This document shows positions 16,714 through 27,003 of a stretch of 64,000 nucleotides of DNA, in pieces. Both the position numbers and the translations under genes were made by a program. Below the pieces are notes generated by a model that saw only the letters and a program-made list of their open reading frames with translations, did not search any database and was not told where the DNA came from. This stretch comes from Rhizobium sp. ASV8 (lineage in GTDB: Bacteria; Pseudomonadota; Alphaproteobacteria; Rhizobiales; Rhizobiaceae), in NCBI RefSeq assembly GCF_016429255.1, contig NZ_JAELUG010000018.1, positions 1 to 64,000 of the forward strand. The letters run 5' to 3'. Each line of letters opens with the position of its first letter. The stretch's first letter is position 1.

Positions 16714-17484
16714 CTATTTCTTCACGGCGATCAGGAAGAGGCGCGGGAAACGCAACAGCACCTTGCCGTCCACGAGCGGCGGATAGGCCTTCTCGATGTG
16801 CTTCAGATATTCGGCCGCGAAGGCATCGCGATGTTCGGTGCCGGCATGGTCGAGATAGGGACGAAGGCCTGTTCCCTTCACCCATTCGACGATCGCAGCG
16901 GCGTTCTCCAGCGCATGATTGTAGTTGGTGTGCCAGATATCGATGCGGGCCGATTTGCCGATCAGCCTGTTGTAGTAGACTGACGGCGCGGGAAGGGGAT
17001 TGCGCCGTACGCTCTTCTTGGCGAAGGCATCGCTCCACGGGCCGCTCTTGCCGGTCTCTTCCATCATCAAATGACTTGGTTCCGTCAGGTTGTCGGGCAT
17101 CTGTACCGCAAGCACGCCGCCGGGCTTCAGGCCATCCATCAGGTGGTCGAAAATATCGAGATGGTTGGGCAACCACTGAAAGACGGCGTTGGCAAAGAGG
17201 AGGTCGACAGGTGTCTCGGGACGCCAGGTGGCGAGATCGGCTTTGGCGAAGGCCGTGCCCGGCATGCGCTTGCGTGCGGCTTCCAGCATGTTGTCGTCGC
17301 TATCGAGGCCAGAGACGCCGGCGGCACCGTATCGCTCGACGATCAGTTCCGTCGAGTTGCCGGGGCCGCAGCCGAGATCGATCGCGCGCCCGACGCGCTC
17401 CAGCGGCACCTGCGCCAGGAGATCCCGCGCCGGGCGCGTCCGTTCATCCTCGAATTTCACATATTGGCCGGCAGACCATGCCAT
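16714..17484 (-). CDS. tam: Trans-aconitate 2-methyltransferase
   Basis: The 256-residue class I SAM methyltransferase opens with [20 protein letters not shown] and the SAM-binding motif [15 protein letters not shown], then [13 protein letters not shown] and [14 protein letters not shown], all close to Tam. Tam methylates trans-aconitate, a by-product that inhibits aconitase. It ends a possible two-gene unit with the TerC gene (16 bases away), although no functional link is evident. Confidence 0.92.
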   Translation of the reverse strand: MAWSAGQYVKFEDERTRPARDLLAQVPLERVGRAIDLGCGPGNSTELIVERYGAAGVSGLDSDDNMLEAARKRMPGTAFAKADLATWRPETPVDLLFANAVFQWLPNHLDIFDHLMDGLKPGGVLAVQMPDNLTEPSHLMMEETGKSGPWSDAFAKKSVRRNPLPAPSVYYNRLIGKSARIDIWHTNYNHALENAAAIVEWVKGTGLRPYLDHAGTEHRDAFAAEYLKHIEKAYPPLVDGKVLLRFPRLFLIAVKK

Positions 17485-17499
17485 GAGCCTATCCTCTTC

Positions 17500-19059
17500 C
17501 TAGATTGCATATTCCAACGGTTGAATCCGGACTTTGTCGATATTTCGGCCATTGAGTTTGACCACCTCGAAGGCGAGTCGGCCAGAGTTGAAGCGCTCGC
17601 CCTCGTGCGGCAAATGGCCGAGACCCCAAAGGATGAAACCGGCAAGCGTCGAGTAGCGATCCGTCTCATCGACGAGATCGACGCCGACCAGCTTGGAGAG
17701 GTGCCGAATGTCGATCCAGCCGTCGACGGTCAGCGATCCGTCTTCGCTCTTGTCGATGGTCAGCCGCTCGTCCTCTTCGTCGGGAAATTCGCCAGCGATC
17801 GCCTCGAAGAGATCCGTTGTCGTCACCAGTCCTTCGATTTCGCCGTACTCGTCGAGGACCAGCGCCAGGGCCTGATTCTGATGGCGCAATCGCTCCATGA
17901 GTTTGAGCACGTTGATGCTCTCGTGCACGGCCAGCGGCTGACGGATCGAGCGTTCCAGATCGATCTCGCCCTTTTCCATCAGGTCGCGCATCACGTCGCG
18001 GGCGCTTGCAATGCCGATGAAGTTGTCGAGGCTGCCGCGCACGACCGGGAAGCGCGAATGGCCCATCTCGATGACGCGGCGCTGTTGCTCCGCGCGCGGC
18101 TTGTCGAGATCGAGCCAGACGATATCGGTGCGCGGCGTCATGATCGAGCGGACCGAACGATCGGCAAGCGTCAGCACGCCGTGGATCATGTCCTTCTCCT
18201 CGACGGAGAACACCTCATCGCTGACGGTGTGCTCCGCTCTTTTCTCGGCCGGCTCGCCGAGTGTTGCCTGCGGCCGCTTGGCGCCGAGAAGTCCGAGAAC
18301 CGCATCGGCGGTGCGGTTGCGGATATTGCTTGGCGTGATAAGCCGCTCCTTGTTGCGGCGGGCGAGCTGGTTCAGAGCCTCGATGATGATCGAGAAGCCA
18401 ATCGCCGCATAGAGATAGCCCTTCGGCACATGGAAGCCGAAGCCTTCGACGACAAGCGAGAAGCCGATCATCATCAGGAAGCCGAGGCAGAGGATGACCA
18501 CGGTCGGATGTTTCGAGACGAATGCCATCAGCGGCTTCGACAGGAACAGCATGACGGCGACCGCGAAGATCACCGCGACCATCATGATGGAGAGTTCCTG
18601 CACCATGCCGACGGCGGTAATGACGCTGTCGAGCGAGAAAATGGCATCCAGGACGACGATCTGTACGATCACCTGCCAGAAGACGGCATGAACGAGCTTC
18701 TTCTCGCCCTGCGCCTCATGCCCTTCCAGCCGCTCGTGCAGCTCCATCGTGCCCTTGAACAGCAGGAACAGACCGCCGAAAATCAGGATGAGGTCGCGGC
18801 CCGAGAGGCTGTAGCCCCAGACCGAGATCAACGGCGTCGTCAGCGTTACGATCCAGGCGATGGAGGCGAGCAGCGCCAGGCGGATGATGAGGGCCAGCGC
18901 CAGGCCGATCATGCGCGCGGCATCGCGTTGGTGCGGCGGCAGCTTGTCGGCCAGAATCGCAATGAAGACGAGATTGTCGATACCGAGAACAATCTCGAGA
19001 ACGATCAAGGTAGCAAGACCGATCCAGGCGGAAGGGTCGGATAGCCAGTCGAAGATCAT
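17500..19059 (-). CDS. TerC-family membrane protein with CBS and CorC domains
   Basis: The 519-residue protein has three parts. A TerC domain with about seven membrane segments (1-235) carries the acidic motifs [13 protein letters not shown] and [17 protein letters not shown] pair of CBS domains follows (about 285-410: [38 protein letters not shown]), then a CorC/HlyC-type C-terminal domain (about 430-515). TerC-like proteins act in metal ion (Mn) export or metalation of exoenzymes. The start is ATG 19059; the TTG just before it is in frame. An upstream open frame ends with TGA overlapping this ATG. No yybP-ykoY manganese riboswitch pattern was recognised in the leader. Confidence 0.88.
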   Translation of the reverse strand: MIFDWLSDPSAWIGLATLIVLEIVLGIDNLVFIAILADKLPPHQRDAARMIGLALALIIRLALLASIAWIVTLTTPLISVWGYSLSGRDLILIFGGLFLLFKGTMELHERLEGHEAQGEKKLVHAVFWQVIVQIVVLDAIFSLDSVITAVGMVQELSIMMVAVIFAVAVMLFLSKPLMAFVSKHPTVVILCLGFLMMIGFSLVVEGFGFHVPKGYLYAAIGFSIIIEALNQLARRNKERLITPSNIRNRTADAVLGLLGAKRPQATLGEPAEKRAEHTVSDEVFSVEEKDMIHGVLTLADRSVRSIMTPRTDIVWLDLDKPRAEQQRRVIEMGHSRFPVVRGSLDNFIGIASARDVMRDLMEKGEIDLERSIRQPLAVHESINVLKLMERLRHQNQALALVLDEYGEIEGLVTTTDLFEAIAGEFPDEEDERLTIDKSEDGSLTVDGWIDIRHLSKLVGVDLVDETDRYSTLAGFILWGLGHLPHEGERFNSGRLAFEVVKLNGRNIDKVRIQPLEYAI

Positions 19060-19394
19060 CAATATGCAAGTTTGGCGCCGGCCGGGATCGGCCTGCCAAT
19101 TCTTTCCTTCTGTTTGTCGAGTGAGATGCCGCGCGCCATTGCCATCGCGCGGCTAGTACAGCCGTCGCTATCCGGATCGCTATTTGTCGGGCCGGCTTTC
19201 CTGGAGCAGGAACTATAAGGCTCGCTTTCGGGCATGGGCGGCAATCTGGACATGAAATGACATTTGCGCAAGGGCATCGGATAAATCAGTCTATCCGGAT
19301 TGCATGACAGTTTTTCGAAAAAACGCACACATCGCCCGGTTGAGCCGAGCGATCTGGGCAAATTCGGAGGTTTTATTTTCCTGGTCGGCTGGGT
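19060..19394. other. Leader region of the TerC gene, unassigned
   Basis: About 335 bases separate the TerC gene from the alcohol dehydrogenase gene. On the minus strand there is a hairpin with arms GCCGCGCG / CGCGCGGC (19128-19153) and an open frame whose last codons read [20 protein letters not shown] and whose TGA overlaps the TerC ATG. None of its possible starts has a clear Shine-Dalgarno. No certain gene is called. Confidence 0.4.
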
Positions 19395-20435
<1,041 letters not shown>

Positions 20436-20643
20436 CGGAGTTCTCCCTGTTTGCCTGCCGTCCGTACGGTCCATCATTTTTCCTGATGGACCCATTCGTC
20501 AAGTTGTTGTTTCGGCGCATGAAAATTGCGCTATGAATGCGGTATCGGGCGCTTTGTTGCAAATGGATTTTGCCGCGCAGTTTCTGCTTGACCCTGAGAT
20601 TGCGCGGTTATTTGCTCTTCGCCAATTTAGAGAGGAAACACCC

Positions 20644-21531
20644 ATGTCCGTCGATACGTCGCCCCGCTCCACCACCTGGACCTTTGTCGAAGGAGAGTGG
20701 CTCTCCGGCAATCCGCCGCTCATCGGGCCGACCTCGCATGCCATGTGGCTCGCCTCGACGGTGTTCGACGGCGCGCGCTGGTTCGATGGTATCGCACCCG
20801 ACCTCGATCTGCATTGCCAGCGCGTCAACCGCTCCGCTCTCGCCATGGGTTTGAAACCGGTCAAGACTGCTGAGGAGATCGAAGCGCTTGCCTGGGAAGG
20901 CATCAAGAAATTCGACGGCAAGACGCCGATCTACATCAAGCCGATGTATTGGGGCGAGCATGGCTCGGCCGGCAGCGTCGTCGCGGTCGATGCGGAATCG
21001 ACGCGTTTTGCGCTGTGCCTCTTCGAAGCGCCGCTTGGCGGCAATGGCGGCGTGACGCTCACCGTTTCGCCCTTCCGCCGCCCGTCGCCGGAAACGGCGA
21101 TGACCGACGCCAAGGCCGGCTCGCTCTATCCGAACAGCGGCCGCATGATCCTTGAAGCGAAGAAGCGCGGCTTCGACAATGCGCTTGTCTGCGACATGAA
21201 CGGCAACGTCGCTGAAACCGCCGCATCCAACGTCTTCATGGTCAAGGACGGCATCGTCTACACGCCGATCGCCAACCGCACCTTCCTTGCCGGCATTACC
21301 CGCGCCCGCGTCATCGGCCTGTTGCGACAGGAAGGCTTCGACGTGCGCGAGGAAACGCTCACCGTCGAGCAGTTCAAGGCCGCTGATGAGGTTTTCACGA
21401 CAGGCAATTATTCCAAGGTCGTCGGGGTCAAGCGTCTGGACGATCGCGAATTCCAGGAAGGACCGTTCGCCCGCAAGGCGCTGGAGCTCTATATGGATTG
21501 GGCACACGGCCGCAGCGCCAGCGAAGAGTGA
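20644..21531 (+). CDS. Branched-chain amino acid aminotransferase (class IV)
   Basis: The 295-residue PLP enzyme of fold type IV has STVFDGARWF near the N-terminus, the lysine-bearing TDAKAGSLYPNSGRM and the cofactor-binding segment DMNGNVAETAASNVFMVKDG. It transfers the amino group between branched-chain amino acids and 2-oxoglutarate, though D-amino-acid or aminodeoxychorismate lyase-type relatives look similar. The start at 20644 follows AGAGGAAACACCC. An upstream ATG at 20533 would add residues without family match. Confidence 0.88.
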   Translation: MSVDTSPRSTTWTFVEGEWLSGNPPLIGPTSHAMWLASTVFDGARWFDGIAPDLDLHCQRVNRSALAMGLKPVKTAEEIEALAWEGIKKFDGKTPIYIKPMYWGEHGSAGSVVAVDAESTRFALCLFEAPLGGNGGVTLTVSPFRRPSPETAMTDAKAGSLYPNSGRMILEAKKRGFDNALVCDMNGNVAETAASNVFMVKDGIVYTPIANRTFLAGITRARVIGLLRQEGFDVREETLTVEQFKAADEVFTTGNYSKVVGVKRLDDREFQEGPFARKALELYMDWAHGRSASEE

Positions 21532-21586
21532 GCGCTCTATCAGCGTTTTGAAGCGCCGATCCGGTGGAGCTAAGCCGTCCGCCGGA

Positions 21587-22123
21587 TCAGTCTGCTGATG
21601 CGTTGGCTTCGAAGGCCGCCCTGTCGATCTGATAGGATGCAAACGGCTGATCGAGATATTTCGTCTCATGCCTTGCCGAGAGGCCAAGTTTTTGGGCAAC
21701 TCGTATCGAAGCGACATTGCCGGGAGCGATGTCGGCAATCACATATTCGAGGCGGAGCGTAGCAAAGGCGTGGGTAAGAACCGATCTTGCGGCCTCCGTC
21801 GCAAACCCCTTGCCCCAGGCGGCTCTATTCAGTCGCCAGCCGATCTCTATTTCCGGCCCGACTGCATCCGCGGGAATCAGCAAAACCCAGCCGAGAAATT
21901 GCTGACGATTTTCCTTGGCGAAGATTGACCAATAGCCGAGGCCCGCTCCGAAATCAGCTGTGATGCGGCCCGTCAGAAATAGTCGGTGCGCCTCCGGATC
22001 GTTCCACGGCCCCGGAATGAATTTCGTCACCTCCGGGTCGCGATCCATGACGAGGCAGTCCTCGATATCCTTCATAGTGCGCGGGCGCAGGATCAGCCGG
22101 TTGGTTTCAAAAGTCGGTAGCAC
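21587..22123 (-). CDS. GNAT acetyltransferase (RimJ/RimL type)
   Basis: The 178-residue protein starts, on this reading, with GTG after TTGGGAAACAACA. It has TNRLILRPRTMKDIED at the N-terminus, the acetyl-CoA-binding segment RAAWGKGFATEAARSVLTHAF and NVASIRVAQKLGL, all of the RimJ/RimL N-acetyltransferase group. The acceptor is unknown; many relatives acetylate protein N-termini or small amines. An ATG at 22201 is in frame and would add 26 basic residues with no family match. Confidence 0.82.
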   Translation of the reverse strand: MLPTFETNRLILRPRTMKDIEDCLVMDRDPEVTKFIPGPWNDPEAHRLFLTGRITADFGAGLGYWSIFAKENRQQFLGWVLLIPADAVGPEIEIGWRLNRAAWGKGFATEAARSVLTHAFATLRLEYVIADIAPGNVASIRVAQKLGLSARHETKYLDQPFASYQIDRAAFEANASAD

Positions 22124-22275
22124 TGTTGTTTCCCAAGGTTGTCGACGTGGTTTGCGAGATGCAAGCGAAGATCCATGACGATAATTTAGGCGCGAACTCA
22201 ATCCAAAATAAGCGGCGCGAAGACAGCATTTATGCTATTGTGAATTTGGTCGGCACAACCACTAAGGAGGCCGCC

Positions 22276-22398
22276 ATGAAGATCTCTCTTCCTGCTTCCG
22301 TCTATCTTTTCGACTATCACGGGCTGTTCCTGCAGCTCTGCGTCGTCGCAGCGATCGGCTTCGTCATCTATTCGATGCTGTTCGGATTGACCTGGTGA
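22276..22398 (+). CDS. Small single-pass membrane protein, 40 residues
   Basis: The ATG follows a near-perfect Shine-Dalgarno (AAGGAGG, spacing 5). The 40 residues contain one hydrophobic span (LFLQLCVVAAIGFVIYSMLF) after a polar N-terminus and before GLTW. The strong ribosome-binding site and the clean membrane segment argue for a real gene. Its function is unknown. The DUF1488 gene follows 70 bases later on the same strand. Confidence 0.7.
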   Translation: MKISLPASVYLFDYHGLFLQLCVVAAIGFVIYSMLFGLTW

Positions 22399-22468
22399 CA
22401 TCGAAAGCAATCGAAGCCGTCTGCTCCCTTCGGGGCGCCGGATCTGTTTTGTTATGGAGTACTCGACG

Positions 22469-22720
22469 ATGGGCCTGAGCTTTCCCAACCGCAGCCGTAG
22501 CTACGACGCTTCGGCAAACCGAATCCGTTTTACCGGTCATGACGGCATGTTCGAGGTTCCGTTTCTCGTCGATGCGGATGTCTTTCCGGGAGCCAGCACC
22601 GAAGCGGGTTATCTTGCCGCCTTTGATGCAGGACGTGATGTAATTCAGAAGGCCGCCGCGAAAGCCTACGGCTACACGCGACGGCGCCTGTATATTCTGA
22701 CGGCTAGCGATTTTCGCTGA
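22469..22720 (+). CDS. DUF1488 family protein
   Basis: The 83-residue protein begins MGLSFPNRSRSYDASANRI and continues GHDGMFEVPFLVDADVF, the usual opening of DUF1488 proteins, which are small and common in rhizobia. The function is unknown. The ATG at 22469 follows GGAG at a spacing of 9. An in-frame ATG at 22454 overlaps that site. It converges with the MFS gene, with only 5 bases between the stop codons. Confidence 0.8.
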   Translation: MGLSFPNRSRSYDASANRIRFTGHDGMFEVPFLVDADVFPGASTEAGYLAAFDAGRDVIQKAAAKAYGYTRRRLYILTASDFR

Positions 22721-22725
22721 CGAGG

Positions 22726-23955
22726 CTACTCCGTTTCCTTCTTCGGGCTCACCCACCAGCAATACACGGCTCCGATGGCCAAAAGCACGCAGGTGCCGAG
22801 GAACACGGCCGGCATGCCGATATGACCACCGACGAAACCGCCGATGACCGGGCCTGCCACCTGACCGACATATTGCGACGAGATGGAAAGGCCGAGGATG
22901 CTGCCGGTGGCCGTATCCGGAACATTGTGCCGGATGACGGCCGTGATGCAGGGCAGAAGCCCGCCTAACGCAACGCCCATCAGGAAACGCAGGGCAATCA
23001 ACTGCCAGGCCGAGGTCACGAAGGCCTGCGGGATGAGCAGGAGTGCGGCGACGCCAAGTGCGGCCATGATGACGCTCCAGTGGCCGATGCGGTCGGCCAG
23101 CTTGCCGAGCCAGGAGGCCGACAGGATGCTGCCGAGTGCGGCGGCGGCCATGACGACACCCGAGACCATCGTCACCTGAGCATCGCTGACGAACTGTGCA
23201 ACATAGACCGTGATGATCGGCTCGATCGACATATTGGCCAGCATCAGCAACAGACCGAGCGACAGCATGGCGATAACTGGACGCTTGTCCGGAATGGAGG
23301 CCCAGCTGCCGCTTGCCTTCGCCGCCTTCTTCCGCGCCGTGGATTTCTCCTCCTTGATCAGGAAGGTCGTCGCCAGGAAGGTGAAGAAGATCACGCCGCC
23401 GGCCAGCAGGAATGTGCCGCGGATGCCGATGACAGGCGGCAGCGCGCCGCCGATCAGCGGTCCCACGAGATTGCCGGCCATGATCCCGGCTGAAAGCGTG
23501 CCCAGCGCCCAGGCGGAGCGATGCTTCGGTGTTTGCGCGGCGACCAGCACCATCGATCCGGAGGCGTAACCGCCGGCAAGGCCGGTGAACAGGCGCAGCG
23601 CCACCAGCTGCCAGATATTGCCGGCCATGCCCATCAGCGAAATGGCGATTGTCATGCCGAGGCTGGCGCGCACCAGCATCAGCTTGCGGCCGTAGATGTC
23701 GCCGAGCCGCCCCCAGAGCGGCGCGACGAAGGCAGCGGCAAAGAAGGTGGCGCCATAGGCGATGCCGGACCATTGCACGATCGCGGCCTTATCGCTGACG
23801 CCGAGTTCTTCCACATAGAGCGGCAGGAAGGGGAGCAGCAGCGTCATCGCCACGATCGTGGTAAACGAGCCGACGAGGCAGATGATCAGGTTCCGCATCC
23901 AATGTGCGGTTTCCGGCTCGGCCGGTGCGGCTGCATCCCATCTCGTCTCGGTCAT
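22726..23955 (-). CDS. MFS transporter, multidrug-efflux type
   Basis: The 409-residue protein has twelve hydrophobic segments with a central charged loop (EEKSTARKKAAKASGSW) and the MFS loop motif (APLWGRLGDIYGRKLM) after the second segment, with a related AAALGSILSASWLGKLADRI in the second half. It probably exports drugs or small molecules by proton antiport across the inner membrane. Its ATG overlaps the stop of the PEBP gene by 4 bases (ATGA), so the two are co-translated. Confidence 0.87.
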   Translation of the reverse strand: MTETRWDAAAPAEPETAHWMRNLIICLVGSFTTIVAMTLLLPFLPLYVEELGVSDKAAIVQWSGIAYGATFFAAAFVAPLWGRLGDIYGRKLMLVRASLGMTIAISLMGMAGNIWQLVALRLFTGLAGGYASGSMVLVAAQTPKHRSAWALGTLSAGIMAGNLVGPLIGGALPPVIGIRGTFLLAGGVIFFTFLATTFLIKEEKSTARKKAAKASGSWASIPDKRPVIAMLSLGLLLMLANMSIEPIITVYVAQFVSDAQVTMVSGVVMAAAALGSILSASWLGKLADRIGHWSVIMAALGVAALLLIPQAFVTSAWQLIALRFLMGVALGGLLPCITAVIRHNVPDTATGSILGLSISSQYVGQVAGPVIGGFVGGHIGMPAVFLGTCVLLAIGAVYCWWVSPKKETE

Positions 23956-24638
23956 TTCTCGGCCTTTGCATTCAATGTGTAAAATAGTTCCTGGCTGCCC
24001 GAGGCCAGAATGTGCCCCTTCGCGGCGGCGATGAGATCGGCGCGGGTGAAGAGGTCTGGAAGCTTCAGCTGGTCGACGTCGAGCGCATAGACGGTGACGT
24101 GGTAGCTGTGAACGCGCTCGTCATTCCAGGGCGGGCAGGCGCCCATATAGCCGCCATGCGGTCCGTTCTTCAAATTGCCGCCGCCGGCTCCGTTCTGTCC
24201 GCGCCGCCCATAGGCCGTGCGCTCCAGCGGCAGGCCGCCGGAGGAGGGGCCGTTTCCATCGGTGCCTTCGGCAAGGCTGGTGCGCGACGCCGGGATATCG
24301 GCCAGCACCCAATGAACGAACTCCATCCGCTTGAAATCCTTTGGGATTGTCTTGTCGGCCTTGTTGAACAGCGAGAAATCCGCGGGAACGTCGGGGTCGA
24401 CCATGGTCAGCGCGTAAGAGCGTGTTCCCTTTGGCCTCTTCGACCACGAGACCGCCAGGCTCTTGTTCGGTCCAGGCGCGGATTTGTCCGTTCCCGTTGA
24501 AATGCAGGAGGCGTTTTCGGGCAGCAGCATCCGGCCGTCGCTCTTGGCGAAGGTCACTTTGAGATCGGCCGATAGCGCCGGGGTAGCGACGGCTGCGGCG
24601 ATAACGGTGGCATTCAGAACGTTGAGCATGGTTTTCAT
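23952..24638 (-). CDS. Secreted YbhB/YbcL-type PEBP-like protein
   Basis: The 228-residue protein has a Sec signal peptide (VLNATVIAAAVATPALSA) and a phosphatidylethanolamine-binding-like fold with the family segments YALTMVDPDVP, FVHWVLADIP, GGYMGACPPWNDERVHSYHV and TVYALDVDQLKLPD. YbhB/YbcL proteins are Raf-kinase-inhibitor homologues whose bacterial role is unclear. It lies upstream of an MFS exporter in an overlapping pair, with an AraC-type regulator upstream on the same strand. Confidence 0.87.
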   Translation of the reverse strand: MKTMLNVLNATVIAAAVATPALSADLKVTFAKSDGRMLLPENASCISTGTDKSAPGPNKSLAVSWSKRPKGTRSYALTMVDPDVPADFSLFNKADKTIPKDFKRMEFVHWVLADIPASRTSLAEGTDGNGPSSGGLPLERTAYGRRGQNGAGGGNLKNGPHGGYMGACPPWNDERVHSYHVTVYALDVDQLKLPDLFTRADLIAAAKGHILASGSQELFYTLNAKAEK

Positions 24639-24746
24639 GATGTTGCCCTTTCGTGTTGCGGCTCCCGTGAGCCTTCGAGGGCAGGGTCTAACAAATTCGC
24701 ATCGAGCGCCTGCGCACTCAAACGCTCAAAATCGAGCCGGAAACGC

Positions 24747-25607
24747 TCATGCGCTGCGAAGTCGATCAGCGAAGCGGCGGGGCGAGCGATAGCCCGTGGC
24801 AAGGGCGGCCTCGCGCAGCGACAGCCCGTCTTCGGCGAGCAGCGTCGTTGCCAGCGCTACGCGTTCGCTCGCCAGCACATCACGCAGCGAGGCACCTTCG
24901 CGCGACAACCGTCGCCGCAAGGTCGCATTGCTGGTGCCGAGTTCGGTGGCGATGAGATCTGCCGTCCAGGCGCGATCCGGCTGCCAGCGCACCAGCGCAC
25001 GCACAGCATCGGCTGTTGTCTCGGGCGAACCGGGCAGGGCGCCGCGCATGCCGAGCACCAACAGTATTTCGAAGAGTCTGTGCTCGATCAGAGGGACTGG
25101 CATGTTGCCGCCAGCAATGCCTTCGCCAGCGTGGTCGATGGCCGCGGCCAGCAGCGGATCGAGCGGCAGTTCGGCTTGTGCTGCGATCTGGGCCGGCGGA
25201 TAGGTTTTTGCGGCTCGACGCACCAACTCCTTGGGAAAGGTAATGAAGATCGCGCGGTAAGCGCCGGTCTGCGGGTCGGGGTCGTTCACGACATCGCCAC
25301 TCCAGCCGGCCGGCAACACGAGCACCGTGCCGGCCGAAAAGTGCCGCTGCCGCCCCATACTGACGATTTCCTTGGAGCCTTCGAGGATGGCGACGATTGA
25401 AACCTGCGAAAAGGCCGAGCCCGCAATGCGCTCGCGTTCGCGCGTGACGAAGGTGAAAAGCGTTGAATAGCTGGCGACGCCGGTCGGCGGAACCGTCGGA
25501 CGGTTATCCTTTGCCGCCAGATGGCGCAGCTTTTCCAACATGTGATGATGAGCCTCGGACACCGCGATGGCTTCCTGCTGATTGGGGTGTTGCGGAGTTT
25601 GGACCAT
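24747..25607 (-). CDS. AraC-family transcriptional regulator (short C-terminus)
   Basis: The 286-residue protein has a cupin-like AraC N-terminal domain (about 40-150, FSAGTVLVLPAGWSGDVV) and a double helix-turn-helix (ATELGTSNATLRRRLSREGA, LREAALATGYRSPRRFADRL). It ends at RLRSA, roughly 15 residues short of the usual 'F...FGVSPSEYR' end. It may control the PEBP/MFS pair downstream or the divergent NTF2-like gene. An inverted repeat lies upstream. Confidence 0.82.
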   Translation of the reverse strand: MVQTPQHPNQQEAIAVSEAHHHMLEKLRHLAAKDNRPTVPPTGVASYSTLFTFVTRERERIAGSAFSQVSIVAILEGSKEIVSMGRQRHFSAGTVLVLPAGWSGDVVNDPDPQTGAYRAIFITFPKELVRRAAKTYPPAQIAAQAELPLDPLLAAAIDHAGEGIAGGNMPVPLIEHRLFEILLVLGMRGALPGSPETTADAVRALVRWQPDRAWTADLIATELGTSNATLRRRLSREGASLRDVLASERVALATTLLAEDGLSLREAALATGYRSPRRFADRLRSA

Positions 25608-25664
25608 GCGGGCGGCGATGCCAAGTCCGCAAACCGCCTTGTCGGTTCGCTCATCCTATGTTAA

Positions 25665-25691
25665 AAACTGATTGCATTATACAATCAGTTT
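25665..25691. promoter_or_regulatory. Inverted repeat between AraC and NTF2-like genes
   Basis: AAACTGATTG, 7 bases (CATTATA), CAATCAGTTT: perfect 10-base arms in the divergent intergenic region, 58 bases upstream of the AraC start. It is probably an operator; TTGCATTATACAAT could also hold promoter elements. Confidence 0.6.
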
Positions 25692-25738
25692 GAGCTGATT
25701 AACCGGAAAATGTCTCTTAGCAACAGAGGAGGCAGATC

Positions 25739-26083
25739 ATGAACTCTCTTGAAAGTGCCCGTTGCGACACGGTTCGGCGCCTCTTTGTCGCCTATATCGC
25801 GCAGCAACCTGATCTCGTCGATCGAATGCTGACGCCGGATTTTACTTTTTCGAGCCCGCGCGACGATCATATCGACCGGAAGCAGTATTTCGAACATTGC
25901 TGGCCGAAAGACAAAGTCTTCCGCGACATCCACATCGAGCATCTCGTTGCCGATGGCGATGAGGTGATCGTCGGCTATCGCGCCGAAAAAATGGACGGCG
26001 GCAGCTTCCGCAATGTCGAGCTGATCCGCTTTGCCGGCGATCGCATCGGCGAGGTGAATGTCTATTTCGGCCGCAACCTATAA
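25739..26083 (+). CDS. NTF2-like/SnoaL-type protein
   Basis: The 114-residue protein fits the NTF2-like fold: VRRLFVAYIAQQPDLVDRML, FTFSSPRDDHIDRKQYFEHCW, VIVGYRAEKMDG and FRNVELIRFAGDRIGEVNVYF. Such small proteins are isomerase- or binding-type folds, often of unknown substrate. It is preceded by AACAGAGGAGGC. It converges with the racemase-family gene, and their 3' ends overlap by 6 bases. Confidence 0.8.
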   Translation: MNSLESARCDTVRRLFVAYIAQQPDLVDRMLTPDFTFSSPRDDHIDRKQYFEHCWPKDKVFRDIHIEHLVADGDEVIVGYRAEKMDGGSFRNVELIRFAGDRIGEVNVYFGRNL

Positions 26084-26740
26084 TGGCTGGTCCGTAATCC
26101 CTGCCATTGCTGCCGAAAGCGCCGTCGTCGGGCCGCTCATCGGCTGCGGGTAGCTTGCGGGAAGAAGACGCCCCGCATCGGTCATGGACGCCTGCGCGAA
26201 GGCGATCGTGACGGGGCCTTCGTCATGGGCCGCTTTCACGGCATCGGCGATGGCGGTCAGGTAGGCCGGCAGATCACCCGCCCGGAAGTGCGCCCATGCG
26301 CCCGGCACCAGCCGAACCTCGATTTCGGCACTCGTTGCCTCCGCCGCCGCTTTGAAAAGCGTTGTTGTCGGAGCTATGGTCGTTTCGACCGTGCACAGGA
26401 TGACGACCTTGCCACCGGCCTTGACAGCTTCGTCTGCAAGTGTCGCGTCCGCTCGAATGATGGGCGCCATTGCGCCGGCGGCGACTTGCGACACTGCCGG
26501 GCCAAGCGTCGAGCAATTGAGCACGACGGCATCGGCATCTTTGGCCAGATGCAGCAGGAGCGTTGCCGTTTCCGCCGAAATCTCCTCCGTCAAATGACCC
26601 ACCTTTTCGGCGGCAAGCAAGAGATCGGCGCGGACATGATGGCGCAATACGCCGGCAGGCAGCCCGAGTGCCTTCGCCGCAGCTTCGTAGACGGCAATGT
26701 TGCTCTCGGCTGTGTGTAGGCAGGCTATCGTCACGGACAT
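26078..26740 (-). CDS. Aspartate/glutamate racemase family protein
   Basis: The 220-residue protein belongs to the Asp/Glu/hydantoin racemase superfamily: VTIACLHTAESNI at the start, a cysteine in AVVLNCSTLGPAV and a C-terminal ITIAFAQASM-like segment. In the second position, where racemases carry another catalytic cysteine, the sequence reads FAQASMTDAGRL, so the second thiol appears missing. It may be a one-cysteine member, such as a decarboxylase or isomerase, and not a true racemase. The start at 26740 (MSVTIAC) fits the family better than 26755. Confidence 0.78.
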   Translation of the reverse strand: MSVTIACLHTAESNIAVYEAAAKALGLPAGVLRHHVRADLLLAAEKVGHLTEEISAETATLLLHLAKDADAVVLNCSTLGPAVSQVAAGAMAPIIRADATLADEAVKAGGKVVILCTVETTIAPTTTLFKAAAEATSAEIEVRLVPGAWAHFRAGDLPAYLTAIADAVKAAHDEGPVTIAFAQASMTDAGRLLPASYPQPMSGPTTALSAAMAGITDQPL

Positions 26741-27003
26741 TCCCCGGCATTGCAAGTTCCGGCGAAACTAGCTTCGGCGACCCTCTTTGTCGATGTTCTA
26801 TCCAACTGTCCCGGGATGTAGGCCAATGCCGTTGCATTCAGTAAGGTAAATTTCTAAGTAGAGGCTATACCTAATTGAAAATAGGGCAATTTTTGCTCTC
26901 GTCTGCAACTTTTTTGGCATGTCGGCGGTTGCTCTTCCTGGCGACCGCTCCTATGTTCCGGTCACCTGCCGACCGCAATTTTCTGCCAAGAGGAGATATG
27001 ACC

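Noticed and set aside
17071..19044. 657-codon open frame on the plus strand opposite the TerC gene
   Set aside because: The composition is His/Asp/Arg-rich without domains, and the true gene on the minus strand has membrane and CBS domains. It is a mirror frame.
19060..19260. yybP-ykoY manganese riboswitch upstream of the TerC gene
   Set aside because: TerC genes often carry one, but the conserved GGGGAGUAG-type loop and partner were not found. Only a local GC hairpin is present.
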